33,308 nt of DNA from NCBI GenBank assembly GCA_902760595.1, contig CACWHI010000044.1:1-33308 (forward strand), in the 5' to 3' direction. The notes under the pieces were generated by a model. It saw only the letters and a list, made by a program, of their open reading frames with translations, was not told where the DNA came from and made no database searches. Both the position numbers and the translations under genes were made by a program. Source of the stretch: an uncultured Eubacteriales bacterium (lineage in GTDB: Bacteria > Bacillota > Clostridia > Christensenellales > Aristaeellaceae). Shown here piece by piece: positions 22,930 to 30,788 of the stretch; position 1 is the first letter of the stretch; the number at the start of each line of letters is the position of its first letter.

Positions 22930-23778
22930 TTATCCCTTGACCGCGCCGACCGTCAGGCCGGCGATCATGTATTTCTGGAGGAACACGAACAGGATGACGA
23001 TGGGCAGGGAGCCGATGAAGGAGAAGGCCATCATGCCGCCGTAGTTGTAGCAGTACTCGCCCAGGAACGTCTCCGCGATGCCCACCGTCAGCGTCTTCAT
23101 GTCCCCCTGCATCAGGATCAGGGCCATCAGGTAGTCGTCCCAGGCGTTCAGGAAGGTGTAAATGCACACGGCCACCACGCCGGGCGCGATCAGCGGGAAC
23201 AGGATCAGCACCAGGGTCTGCAGCCGCCCCGCGCCGTCGATCTTCGCCGCCTCGTCCAGGGACCGCGGCACCGTGTCGTAGAAGGATTTGATCAGCATGA
23301 TGGACAGCGGCATCACCAGCGTCGTGTCCGCCAGGATCAGCCCCTGGTAGGTGGACATGAGCTTCATCCGGGAATAGAAGGCGTACAGGGAGATGAGGAT
23401 GACCACGACCGGGAACATCTGCACCGACATGATCACACTCAGGATCCCGTTTTTGCCCGGGATGTCATACCGGCTGAAGGAATAGCCCGCCGGCACGGCG
23501 ATCAGCAGGGCCAGCGCCACCGTGCCGCCCGCGGAGATGAAGGAATTCTGGAAGTACCTCAGGTACTTGGCGTTGTTGAAGATCTCGACGTAGTTCTTGA
23601 AGGAGGGCTCCACGGGCCACAGGTGGGGCGGGATCACCATCAGGTAATGGGATTCCATGAACGAGCAGACGATCATCCAGTATATGGGGAACAAAAGGAT
23701 GGCCGCCAGCAGGACCAGAGCGAAGTACTTGAAGAACGTGCCGAGCTTTTTCGGGGTAAAACGCGCGCCTGTCCGCAT
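22930..23778 (-). CDS. Carbohydrate ABC transporter permease (MalG type)
   Basis: 282-aa inner-membrane permease of the carbohydrate uptake CUT1 family, MalG-like. Six hydrophobic segments follow a short basic start (MRTGARFTPKKLGTFF). The cytoplasmic EAA loop is DEAAKIDGAGRLQTLVLILF near 190-210, and the protein ends YMIAGLTVGAVKG, the typical C terminus. I start it at the ATG at 23778 because AAAGGAGG lies 7 bases before; the open frame upstream of this is antisense or out-of-frame noise from the first permease gene. It pairs with the permease at 23793-24725. No ATPase gene is in the window, so a shared MsmK-like ATPase encoded elsewhere is likely. Confidence 0.92.
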   Translation of the reverse strand: MRTGARFTPKKLGTFFKYFALVLLAAILLFPIYWMIVCSFMESHYLMVIPPHLWPVEPSFKNYVEIFNNAKYLRYFQNSFISAGGTVALALLIAVPAGYSFSRYDIPGKNGILSVIMSVQMFPVVVILISLYAFYSRMKLMSTYQGLILADTTLVMPLSIMLIKSFYDTVPRSLDEAAKIDGAGRLQTLVLILFPLIAPGVVAVCIYTFLNAWDDYLMALILMQGDMKTLTVGIAETFLGEYCYNYGGMMAFSFIGSLPIVILFVFLQKYMIAGLTVGAVKG

Positions 23779-23792
23779 CCGGAGGCCTCCTT

Positions 23793-24725
23793 TCATACAA
23801 AGTCCCGGCTGTACCGGTCGTTCATCCAGTTGGAGAGCAGGGTGATAAAGAACAGGAACACCATCCACAGCACGCCGATGGCGGCGCTGGTGCCGAAGTT
23901 GTAGCTGGTGAACGCCTCCTTGTAGGCGGCCACCGACAGGGTGGTGGTCGCGTATACGGGGCCGCCGCCCGTCATGTTCTTGATGATGGTGAACTGCTGG
24001 AAGTTCTGCGTGACCGACAGCCACGTGCAGGTGACCAGCACCGGCCGGATGGAGGGCAGCACGATGTGCCACAGGCTCTTGAGGCCGTTAGCGCCGTCGA
24101 TATGGGCGGCCTCCACGAGGCCGGTATCCACGGACTGCAGGCCCGCCAGCAGCATGACCGTCATATACGGCAGCTGCTTCCAGATGCAGGCCAGGATGAT
24201 GGACGCCATGGCGAGGGCGGGGTCGGACACCCAGTTCAGCTCCATGGCGCTGATGGCCCCCGTGCGCATGATCAGGTAATTGACGACGCCGTACTGCTGC
24301 TGGAGGATCCAGTTCCACAGGATGGCGACCACCACGGACGGGATCGTCCACGGGATAATGAAAAAGCCGCGGAACATCTTCCGTCCCCGGATGTTGGAGT
24401 TCAGCAGCAGCGAGAGCATCATGCCCAGGACCACCTGGATGCTGACCGTCAGCACGACAAACACCAGCGTGGTGCCGAAATACTGCCAGAAGGCGCCGCG
24501 CTTGAAGATGTCCCGGTAGTTTTTGAAGTCGTTCCACACCGGGCTGTTGATGTTTTTCAGCTTATTCGCGCAAAAGCTGACCCATATCCCCCGGCCGATC
24601 GGATAAGCGATCACGACCAGGAATACGATCAGCGCGGGGGCGATCAGCAGCATGCCGAACGCCCGGTCGGACAGCGTGAACTTTTTTCCGGACCTGAGGT
24701 CCCGGGCCGCCGCAGGCTCGCTCAT
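23793..24725 (-). CDS. Carbohydrate ABC transporter permease (MalF type)
   Basis: 310-aa permease of the CUT1 sugar importer family, MalF-like. The N terminus is cytoplasmic (MSEPAAARDLRSGKKFTLSD). The first membrane segment contains LLIAPALIVFLVVIAYPIGR. The EAA loop is EAAHIDGANGLKSLWHIVLP near 215-235. The C terminus NWMNDRYSRDFV is usual. I start it at the ATG at 24725, preceded by CGGAGGAA; the open frame runs 11 codons further upstream without a ribosome binding site. The stop is 14 bases from the next permease start. It forms the membrane channel with the MalG-type partner. Confidence 0.92.
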   Translation of the reverse strand: MSEPAAARDLRSGKKFTLSDRAFGMLLIAPALIVFLVVIAYPIGRGIWVSFCANKLKNINSPVWNDFKNYRDIFKRGAFWQYFGTTLVFVVLTVSIQVVLGMMLSLLLNSNIRGRKMFRGFFIIPWTIPSVVVAILWNWILQQQYGVVNYLIMRTGAISAMELNWVSDPALAMASIILACIWKQLPYMTVMLLAGLQSVDTGLVEAAHIDGANGLKSLWHIVLPSIRPVLVTCTWLSVTQNFQQFTIIKNMTGGGPVYATTTLSVAAYKEAFTSYNFGTSAAIGVLWMVFLFFITLLSNWMNDRYSRDFV

Positions 24726-24773
24726 GATGGCAGTTCCTCCGAAAAGGGGCAGCGGCACACGTAGATAAGAACG

Positions 24774-24835
24774 CCCTCATCCAGGCTGCCGTGAGACCGG
24801 ATGAGGGCTGTTGCAGAACGATGTGCAACAGCCCT
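24774..24835. repeat. Paired hairpins between binding-protein and permease genes
   Basis: CCCTCATCC...GGATGAGGG (24774-24782 with 24799-24807) overlaps a second hairpin AGGGCTGTTGCA...TGCAACAGCCCT (24804-24815 with 24824-24835). The second shares its core with the terminator at 8984-9022. A further GTGCAACAGCCC lies at about 24982-24993. None has a T-run in the reading direction of the operon. Confidence 0.65.
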
Positions 24836-24887
24836 GTGATTCTGACTGAAAGGTTCCGTAGAGGTCGTTGCACATGTTAGTACACAG

Positions 24888-24967
24888 CCCTCATCCGCTT
24901 CACATTCGCTCAGCACCTTCCCCCGATCTCGGGGGAAGGTGTCACGCCGAAGGCGTGACGGATGAGG
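24888..24967. repeat. Dispersed palindromic element with CCTTCCCCC hairpin
   Basis: Outer arms CCTCATCCG (24889-24897) and CGGATGAGG (24959-24967). Inside are ACCTTCCCCCGA-TC-TCGGGGGAAGGT (24915-24940) and GTCACGCC-GAA-GGCGTGAC (24941-24959). The left half and core match the element at about 16411-16463. It is a REP-like repeat located in the 283-base gap between the importer's binding-protein gene and its permease genes. Confidence 0.7.
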
Positions 24968-25008
24968 ACGTTCATGTACTTGTGCAACAGCCCCCACGGG
25001 CGGGCAGC

Positions 25009-26277
25009 TTATTCGCTGTACAGCTCCTTGATCTCCTCGGTCACGTCCTCCAGCACGGCGGCGGGATCCTCGCCCTGGGACAGGCGGGTCACGCTGCGGG
25101 TGATGGCTTCATCCGCCTGGGAGAAGGCCGTGTTCATGCAGGGCAGGCCGCGGTTGGTCTTGGCTGCCTCCACGTACGCGGCGGTGATGGGATTGTCCAC
25201 GTCCTTGAACACCTCGTCCATGACGGAGGCGCGGCTGGACATCTTGCCCTTGCCGTGCTTGTTCATGAGCCCGATGGTGGTGGCGCCCGTCATGTACTCC
25301 AGCACGATGCCGGCGGCCTTGGGATCCTTGCAGCTCTTGAGCATGACCAGGCACACGTCGTCGTTGTAGCCCACGGCGTCGCCCTCGTTCATGCCGGGGA
25401 TCGGGAACGCGCCGATGTGGCTGATGAAGTCCTCGCCCAGCGCGGAGCCCTGCACGAAGGAAGCGGTCTGGCTCTGCAGGTCCCAGAACATGCCCAGGTT
25501 GCCGGTGGCGAACAGGTTGCGCATCTCCTTGAAGGACTGGCCCTTGGGCGAGATGCCCCTGGCGTACAGGTCAGCGATCTCCTGGTAGGCCTTCAGGTTC
25601 GCCTCGGAATTCAGCACGATCTCGCCGTCCTTCTCAAAGTCGCCGCCGCGCGCCCACAGCCACGGGAACACGTTGTAGCCTTCCGCCAGCTCCTTCTGGG
25701 AGTTGACCAGGCCCAGGCCGTAGATTTTGTTGCCGTTGGCGTCGCTGCCCAGGGCGGAGATCTTCTCCGCGTCGGCCAGCACCTCGTCGAAGGTCTTGGG
25801 CAGCTCGGTGATGCCCGCCTGCTCGAACAGGTCCTTGTTGTAGAACATTGCGTAGCCCTGGCCGAAGTACGGCACGGCCACGATGGCGCCGTTCACGGTG
25901 TAGGCGCCCAGGCCGGCGGTGTAGTCCGCCAGCACCTCGGGAGACATGGCGGTGGAGATGTCCGCCAGCGCGTCCAGCTCCAGCAGCTGGGGCACCCACG
26001 CGGCCTTTACCATCGCGATGTCGGGGGTGGTGCCGCTCGGGGCCTGCATCAGCAGGGTGGTCATCACGTCGGCATAGGCGGTGGAATAGGTGTCCAGGTC
26101 GATGGTCACCTCGTCGCCGTGCTGGGCCTTGAAGGTGTCGAACACCTCCGTCAGGCAGGCGGCCCAGCCGGAGTCCACCCAGGACCAGTTATTGACCGTG
26201 ATCACCGGCGTGTCCGCCAGCGCGGCCATCGGTGCCAGCATGGTCAGGACCAGCAGCATACACAGGAACTTTTTCAT
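25009..26277 (-). CDS. Carbohydrate ABC transporter substrate-binding protein
   Basis: 422-aa extracytoplasmic sugar-binding protein of the CUT1 (MalE-like) cluster. It begins with a signal peptide (MKKFLCMLLVLTMLAPMAAL, cleavage near residue 22). The mature protein starts with a VITVNNWSW strand. PDIAMVKAAWVPQLLELDAL gives the hinge region, and VPYFGQGYAMFYNKDLFEQA followed by LPKTFDEVLADAEKI is the family's central signature. There is no lipobox Cys, unusual for a binding protein of a one-membrane bacterium. I chose the ATG at 26277 because TAGGAGG lies 7 bases before. It is the first gene of the importer operon and is separated from the permeases by a repeat cluster that probably lowers expression downstream. 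Confidence 0.92.
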   Translation of the reverse strand: MKKFLCMLLVLTMLAPMAALADTPVITVNNWSWVDSGWAACLTEVFDTFKAQHGDEVTIDLDTYSTAYADVMTTLLMQAPSGTTPDIAMVKAAWVPQLLELDALADISTAMSPEVLADYTAGLGAYTVNGAIVAVPYFGQGYAMFYNKDLFEQAGITELPKTFDEVLADAEKISALGSDANGNKIYGLGLVNSQKELAEGYNVFPWLWARGGDFEKDGEIVLNSEANLKAYQEIADLYARGISPKGQSFKEMRNLFATGNLGMFWDLQSQTASFVQGSALGEDFISHIGAFPIPGMNEGDAVGYNDDVCLVMLKSCKDPKAAGIVLEYMTGATTIGLMNKHGKGKMSSRASVMDEVFKDVDNPITAAYVEAAKTNRGLPCMNTAFSQADEAITRSVTRLSQGEDPAAVLEDVTEEIKELYSE

Positions 26278-26300
26278 ACGCAAACCTCCTATCTGATTCA

Positions 26301-26320
26301 TTGGTTCCGCACTGAACCAA
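26301..26320. promoter_or_regulatory. Operator-like palindrome in the ABC operon leader
   Basis: TTGGTTC (26301-26307) and GAACCAA (26314-26320) form 7-base arms around six bases. It lies just downstream of the predicted minus-strand transcription start and upstream of the binding-protein ribosome binding site, the position of a repressor operator or leader hairpin. Confidence 0.5.
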
Positions 26321-26331
26321 CCTATGTGTAT

Positions 26332-26360
26332 TTATTAAAGCACTTTTCTCCCGTTTTCAA
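26332..26360 (-). promoter_or_regulatory. Promoter of the sugar ABC operon
   Basis: On the minus strand TTGAAA (26360-26355), 17-base spacer, TAATAA (26337-26332). It faces away from the oxidoreductase promoter at 26401-26429. Confidence 0.55.
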
Positions 26361-26369
26361 CAAGTTAAA

Positions 26370-26420
26370 ACCGCCGCCGCATTTACAGAGTATTTTTGCC
26401 TTGACAACCGCGGCGGCGGT
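26370..26420. promoter_or_regulatory. Inverted ACCGCCGCCGC / GCGGCGGCGGT pair in the divergent control region
   Basis: ACCGCCGCCGC at about 26370-26380 and its exact reverse complement GCGGCGGCGGT at about 26410-26420. The right arm fills the spacer between the -35 and -10 boxes of the oxidoreductase promoter; the left arm sits just upstream of the -35 box of the ABC promoter. A regulator bound at both arms could control both directions, perhaps by DNA looping. This is inferred from placement only. Confidence 0.45.
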
Positions 26421-26429
26421 GCATATAAT
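26401..26429 (+). promoter_or_regulatory. Consensus promoter of the Gfo/Idh/MocA gene
   Basis: Perfect TTGACA (26401-26406), 17-base spacer, perfect TATAAT (26424-26429). It would be very strong unless repressed, which fits the inverted repeat overlapping its spacer. Transcription would start near 26436. Confidence 0.8.
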
Positions 26430-26508
26430 TATTTAATTAGAACAGAAATTGAATGAACCGGTCTGTCCGCAGACAACAGTTTTTTTCTTTTAGAGGAGGG
26501 TGATCCGG

Positions 26509-27672
26509 ATGAAGGAAAAGATCAGGGCGGCGGTGATCGGCGCGGGCATGATCGCCCGGGCGGCGCATATCCCGGCTCTTTTGTCTGCAGGAGAATCGGT
26601 GGAGCTCGTCGCCGTCTGCGACCGGGACCCCGAGACCGCGGCCGCCTGCGCGAAGGACTTTTCCGTCCCCCGCTGGTACGCGGACGAGGAAGCGCTGCTC
26701 AGGGAAGAGCGGCCGGACCTGGTGTGCGTCTGCACGCCCAACGGCACTCACGTCCGGATCACGCGCCTGGCGCTGGAGAACGGAGCGAACGTGATCTGTG
26801 AAAAGCCCCTGGCGCTCTCCTACCGGGAGGGGCTCGGGCTGTACCGCCTGGCGGAGGAAAAGGGCCTGTGCCTGGCGGCGTGCCAGACCCAGCGCTTCCA
26901 GCGCGGCATCCTGGCCGCGCAGGAGTACGTGAGCGAGGGTCTGCTGGGTACGCCCTATTACGGGGATATCGAGCGCATCCGCCGCCGGGGCATCCCCACC
27001 TGGGGCAATTTCCTCAAAAGGTCGGCGAACGGCGGCGGCGCGCTGGCGGATATCGGCGTGCACGCCATCGACGCCATCCTGTGGATCATGGGCAATCCCC
27101 GGGTACTGGGGGTCACCGGCGTATCGTCCCGGGCGATCATCGCCGGGGAAAACCAGGTCCGCAGCAGCTCGCGGGAGTGCGGCATGCTCTCCGGCCCGGA
27201 GATCTCCGTCCTGGCGCAGACCGCCGACAGCGACGTGGAGGATTTCGCCACCGGCATGATCCGCACGGAAAAAGCGCCCATCACCTTCCGCATCGGCTGG
27301 GCGGCGCACCTGCCCGACGCCAACCGCCTGACGGTGCTGGGCGACAGGATGGGGCTGACGGCCCCGGATATGCGGGTGTACGGCGCGCTGGGGCAGGACC
27401 AGTGCGATTTCACGCCGCGCCTCTTCCCCCTGGGGCCCTGGGACAATCAGCCCTTCTCCGGGCACTATTACTTGATCCATAACGTGGCGGACGCCCTGCT
27501 GGGCAGGGCCCGGCTGGTCATCCGCCCGGAGGAGACCCTCAACACCCTCGCGGCCATCGACCTGTTCTATATGAGCGCGGAAGCGGGCCGGGAGGCGAAG
27601 AGGGAAGAGATAGAGATACGGCCGGGTGCTGGAGAACATCGTCGCCGTGGAACTGCTTCGGCGGGGGTATGA
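26509..27672 (+). CDS. Gfo/Idh/MocA-family oxidoreductase, with altered C-terminal tail
   Basis: 387-aa NAD(P)-dependent sugar or inositol dehydrogenase-like enzyme. The Rossmann fold starts at once ([18 protein letters not shown]), CTPNGTHV lies at about 75-82, and the catalytic-lysine motif is CEKP with Lys99. The second domain contains the usual [20 protein letters not shown]. It probably oxidises or epimerises the sugar brought in by the divergent ABC importer. I start at the ATG at 26509 (GAGGAGGG upstream) rather than the GTG at 26500. The last 18 or so residues (about [17 protein letters not shown]) do not look native: from about 27617 the DNA encodes, in another frame, a DUF4143 ATPase fragment, so the original stop codon was lost in a rearrangement. 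Confidence 0.88.
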   Translation: MKEKIRAAVIGAGMIARAAHIPALLSAGESVELVAVCDRDPETAAACAKDFSVPRWYADEEALLREERPDLVCVCTPNGTHVRITRLALENGANVICEKPLALSYREGLGLYRLAEEKGLCLAACQTQRFQRGILAAQEYVSEGLLGTPYYGDIERIRRRGIPTWGNFLKRSANGGGALADIGVHAIDAILWIMGNPRVLGVTGVSSRAIIAGENQVRSSSRECGMLSGPEISVLAQTADSDVEDFATGMIRTEKAPITFRIGWAAHLPDANRLTVLGDRMGLTAPDMRVYGALGQDQCDFTPRLFPLGPWDNQPFSGHYYLIHNVADALLGRARLVIRPEETLNTLAAIDLFYMSAEAGREAKREEIEIRPGAGEHRRRGTASAGV

Positions 27673-27937
27673 GGTGTATGTGGGCGTCCTGTATCAGAAG
27701 GAGATCGACTTCGTGGCCATTCGCCAGGGCGTTAAGCTGTATATCCAGGTTGCCAACGATATTTCATCCCCTGACACCTTCCGGCGGGAGATTGACCCGC
27801 TGCTGAGGATCCGCGATGCTTATCCCAAACTGCTGATCGCCCGGATCTACCAGCCTGCCTGGCAGCACGAGGGCATCCGGATCATGGATGCCGCCGAGTG
27901 GCTGACGGATGCTGTTCCCCAAAGTGAAGAATCGTGA
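27617..27937 (+). pseudogene. C-terminal fragment of a DUF4143-type AAA ATPase
   Basis: The frame reads [38 protein letters not shown] and onward to [17 protein letters not shown] and a stop at 27937. This is the PD-(D/E)xK-like C-terminal domain of the common archaeal/clostridial AAA ATPase with DUF4143 (E-x-D-F-V-A core). The N-terminal P-loop ATPase half, about 300 residues, is absent. The fragment abuts, and in a different frame overlaps, the end of the oxidoreductase gene, so it is the remnant of a deletion or insertion event. A GTG at 27626 could in principle start a 103-aa product, but no ribosome binding site is seen. Confidence 0.8.
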
Positions 27938-28027
27938 GGTTTTGGGGAATTGAGGGCGGATGGTCGGAAGTGTAAATATGATGAAAACTGACCATGGTGT
28001 GGGCTATGATGTGGGAGAGATTGTGGC

Positions 28028-28321
28028 ATGAAAGGTAAAGTTGTGTTTTCCATGAAAACATGGCCGTACTTGATAGATAACGAGCAAAGACGGCATAATC
28101 TGCGCCTTGTGGTTCGCGGTATTTGCGGTGGTATTGCAGGTCTTCTTGCAAGCCTTTTCGTACATTCTGTCTTCGACCCATACAAAAACGTGGTTCAGAT
28201 TCTTTCATATGCTTTGGTCTATGGTCTGGTGTTTTCTGCTATCAGCGTATTCAACATGGGGATTGCCTGTTTCCTTGGGAAAGCAGGTTGTAATGTATTC
28301 TGCCAGGACGTGAAGGAATAA
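28028..28321 (+). CDS. Small membrane protein of unknown function
   Basis: 97-aa protein with two hydrophobic segments: GICGGIAGLLASLFVHSVF at about 32-50 and a longer one at about 56-83 (VQILSYALVYGLVFSAIS and onward). The N terminus is basic and probably cytoplasmic. No motif is recognised. GGGAGAG lies about 10 bases before the ATG. It is the first gene of the A/T-richer island and stands 26 bases before the first of the shared-leader secreted proteins. Alternative frames here are weaker. Confidence 0.6.
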   Translation: MKGKVVFSMKTWPYLIDNEQRRHNLRLVVRGICGGIAGLLASLFVHSVFDPYKNVVQILSYALVYGLVFSAISVFNMGIACFLGKAGCNVFCQDVKE

Positions 28322-28347
28322 ACTGTGGTGTGGGAGGAGCAATGAAC

Positions 28348-29709
28348 ATGAAACGTCGGATAGCGGTTTGGGTGATGATCCTGTGCCTGGTGCCGCTTGG
28401 TTCTTGGGCTGAATCAACCGAAGATGCCATATTTGAGGTAACTTGCAGCAAGGATGGGGTGGAGGAGTTTATGGCTGCCTTTGCCTTGACCTGGCCAAAT
28501 GGCATCGTTCAGAAGAAAGCAGATAACTGCTATGACGTCACACCGGCTGATGTGGCTCGGGAGACGGATATCCGAGTTTTCAAGTTCAGCGACTCCGGCG
28601 CCAGCTATGCCTATGTGGATGGAGCGGTCTATGATTTATGCGAGAGCTTTGGCGGATACGGGTTTCTGAATGCGATGCCCTGGGATTATGATCAGGACGG
28701 TCAGATGGATCTGCTGACAGCTTCCTCTTGGGGATCGGGTATTCACCGCACGGAGATCGCTGTATTCAACCGGGCGAAGAAGACTTCTGAGGTAATCTAT
28801 TCGACGCTGTACGAGGCGGACCCTCAGGTGGACCTGATTGTGTGCGCCGACATGGGTCCGTCTGACAGCGGCCGTGGGGTGAGCCTCCGGCAGGTTCAGA
28901 TACTGGGTTGGGAGGAGCCCGACTTTGCGCATCTGTGTTATCGTATCATGGGTGAATATCAGCCAACCTTACCCATGGCCCTCTACGAAGCAGCATGGGA
29001 TGCCGGCGCTGCCGCGCATCTGCTGGGAACATGGTACGGCGAGATGGAAGACTACGGCATACGCATGGGCATCTCCATGACTTTCAGCGCGGATGGAACA
29101 GTGAGCCTGCGCATGATCGATCCGGTCAGCTGTCTGTATGAGGAGGGTGGCGCGGCTCAGTTTCGGGTTGACGGCGAGAATCTGACCCTGATAACAAATG
29201 GAGAATCCGTAACCGCCCCGTTCACATTCACGGATGAAGGGCTTGTATTAGCCATTTATGGTATGGAGGATATGTCCTTCAGGCGGCTGTCCGGCGAGGA
29301 GCTCGCATGGTTGGAATCGCTTCAGCCCAAATATCGCCCCGGTGACATTTCACAAGTGACCGTTGATTATGGCGTATCGGAACGCTTCACTCCGGAGCAG
29401 ATGGATGCTGCGATCACAGTGATCAAAAACGAATTCCTGACCTGGTACGGCTGTAAATTACACAGTATTTCCTATGCATCTGATGAACGTTCTGCAAGCG
29501 AATACCGGTATTATGCGGGTGCGGAGCGTCGCAAGACTGGCAAGAACTATGTAGATGGCATCGTATTCATGTCTTCCTTCCATTCTGCTGCGGAGGACGA
29601 GGAATACCCGGGCTCCGGCCTCAACCCGGACTATGAATACACAGGGTACAGCTGGATCTTGCTGCAGACGGAGGAAGGGCAATGGGAGCTTATTACATGG
29701 GGATACTGA
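28348..29709 (+). CDS. Secreted three-part protein (calcium-loop, lipocalin-like and clostridial C-terminal domain)
   Basis: 453-aa exported protein. Signal peptide MKRRIAVWVMILCLVPLGSW followed by A/E. Mature region: an N-terminal beta domain with a DYDQDGQMD calcium loop (D113-D121, FG-GAP or dockerin-like spacing); a lipocalin-like segment from about 225 (LLGTWYGEMEDYG, with a FSADGTVSL strand) resembling the protein at 9039; and from about 340 a domain starting FTPEQMDAAI and ending WELITWGY, which I recall from many secreted clostridial proteins but cannot name. The start at 28348 was chosen by alignment with the gene at 29741, whose upstream and leader DNA are nearly identical; an ATG two codons earlier is possible. 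Function unknown. Confidence 0.75.
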   Translation: MKRRIAVWVMILCLVPLGSWAESTEDAIFEVTCSKDGVEEFMAAFALTWPNGIVQKKADNCYDVTPADVARETDIRVFKFSDSGASYAYVDGAVYDLCESFGGYGFLNAMPWDYDQDGQMDLLTASSWGSGIHRTEIAVFNRAKKTSEVIYSTLYEADPQVDLIVCADMGPSDSGRGVSLRQVQILGWEEPDFAHLCYRIMGEYQPTLPMALYEAAWDAGAAAHLLGTWYGEMEDYGIRMGISMTFSADGTVSLRMIDPVSCLYEEGGAAQFRVDGENLTLITNGESVTAPFTFTDEGLVLAIYGMEDMSFRRLSGEELAWLESLQPKYRPGDISQVTVDYGVSERFTPEQMDAAITVIKNEFLTWYGCKLHSISYASDERSASEYRYYAGAERRKTGKNYVDGIVFMSSFHSAAEDEEYPGSGLNPDYEYTGYSWILLQTEEGQWELITWGY

Positions 29710-29740
29710 TCAATCCTGCTGTGTGGGAGAAGCAGTGACC

Positions 29741-30397
29741 ATGAAACGCCTGATGCTGGTTTGGGTGATGATCCTGTGCCTGGTGCCGTTGGGTGCGTGG
29801 GCAGAGGCTGAAACCATCCCAGAGGTTCATTCAGGTATGTCCTTGGAGCAAGTGGAAGCCATCTGGGGAAGCTGTGCCGGAAGTGACAGCTATAACGGTA
29901 ATTTGCGATGGTATGTAAAGGACGGCCATACGCTGATCTGCGGCTTTGCATGGTACAACCCCTCAAAGGATATATGGTATAATGGGAAATGGAGCGACGA
30001 GGATATTTGGGGGTTGACGGATTGGATCGAGTTTGACGCCAATCGGCGTCGCGTGGGAGGAAACATCGCCGCTTTGGACCCTGTCTGGCATGTCATGCGG
30101 GAAATCGCTGTATGGAATGAAGAAGAATACAATCATATGCCCCGCGAAGAGGAGTCCCGTATCCGGATTCATGACATTGGTAGTGGCTATGCAATTCCTG
30201 CAAAGATCACTGGAGACGGCTGGATCGTTGAGTGGGACGGGTTTCCTATCCCAATTGCCTGTCTAGGACAGTCCGTTGCAGAAATCATTCTTCCGCTCAT
30301 CCTTGTGATTGCGTTGCTGCTTGGGTGTCTGATTCTCATACCTGCACATATTATCAAAACTGTGAGGAGAAAGACCAAAGAGAGACAAGCCCCATGA
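29741..30397 (+). CDS. Exported membrane-anchored protein with BamE/SmpA-like segment
   Basis: 218-aa protein. Signal peptide MKRLMLVWVMILCLVPLGAW followed by A/E, almost the same as that of the preceding gene. The mature part starts PEVHSGMSLEQVEAIWGS, the GMs-x-x-x-V-x-x-x-x-G signature of small BamE/SmpA- or BLIP-like domains, then a tryptophan-rich stretch. A C-terminal membrane segment (about 177-205) ends in a basic tail (KTVRRKTKERQ), giving an outside domain anchored by its C terminus. The open frame extends far upstream into the previous gene, but GGGAGA and the ATG at 29741 define the start. Role unknown; the BamE likeness is a fold-level resemblance only. Confidence 0.75.
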   Translation: MKRLMLVWVMILCLVPLGAWAEAETIPEVHSGMSLEQVEAIWGSCAGSDSYNGNLRWYVKDGHTLICGFAWYNPSKDIWYNGKWSDEDIWGLTDWIEFDANRRRVGGNIAALDPVWHVMREIAVWNEEEYNHMPREEESRIRIHDIGSGYAIPAKITGDGWIVEWDGFPIPIACLGQSVAEIILPLILVIALLLGCLILIPAHIIKTVRRKTKERQAP

Positions 30398-30407
30398 CAC
30401 AGCTGAC

Positions 30408-30578
30408 GTGAGTACACTTTTCCTGCGAGCCAAAACAAAACAGGCGAAAATCGCGAAAAACCGCGCCAAAAGCGAGCGTGGTCGCTACATTTTCAAGGAG
30501 ATTATGGTGATGGGCCTCGAAATCCGACGACCCGCTGATGTGGACAGCCAGGATAAACAGTATCCGGGAACGAGCTGA
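30408..30578 (+). other. Short open frame in the gap before the serpin gene, possible remnant
   Basis: The 391 bases between 30397 and 30789 hold no full gene. An open frame of 56 codons runs from a GTG at 30408 to TGA at 30576-30578. Its central part reads AKNRAKSERGRYIFKEIMVM, basic and helix-like. AAGGAG at about 30495 precedes an internal ATG (30504) that would yield only 24 residues. I cannot assign it; a decayed gene end is the best guess. The remainder of the gap, apart from the serpin promoter, shows nothing I recognise. Confidence 0.25.
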
Positions 30579-30722
30579 AGAAATTGTGATGGATGAAGTT
30601 GTCAGGGCGCTGTGATCTGTGAAGCAGTCAGATCAGAACCTGGTATCTGGCAGGATGGTGGCATAGCCGTCCTGCCCGATTGTCGGTTTCATCAGTACAG
30701 AGTTTACAAGTAGTATGCAGGA

Positions 30723-30751
30723 TTGATATGTATGATACAGAATAATACAAT
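30723..30751 (+). promoter_or_regulatory. Promoter of the serpin gene
   Basis: TTGATA (30723-30728), 17-base spacer, TACAAT (30746-30751), 37 bases before the ATG, with AAGGAGAG at 30775-30782. The serpin gene therefore begins its own transcript, probably continuing into the two following genes. Confidence 0.6.
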
Positions 30752-30788
30752 GAGTTGGATATAGAAGTCCGGAGAAGGAGAGTTCTGT

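Noticed and set aside
24868..27639. Long frames opposite the sugar-binding protein and oxidoreductase genes (522 codons plus strand, 400 codons minus strand)
   Set aside because: Same mirror-frame composition; the opposite strands encode well-recognised proteins.
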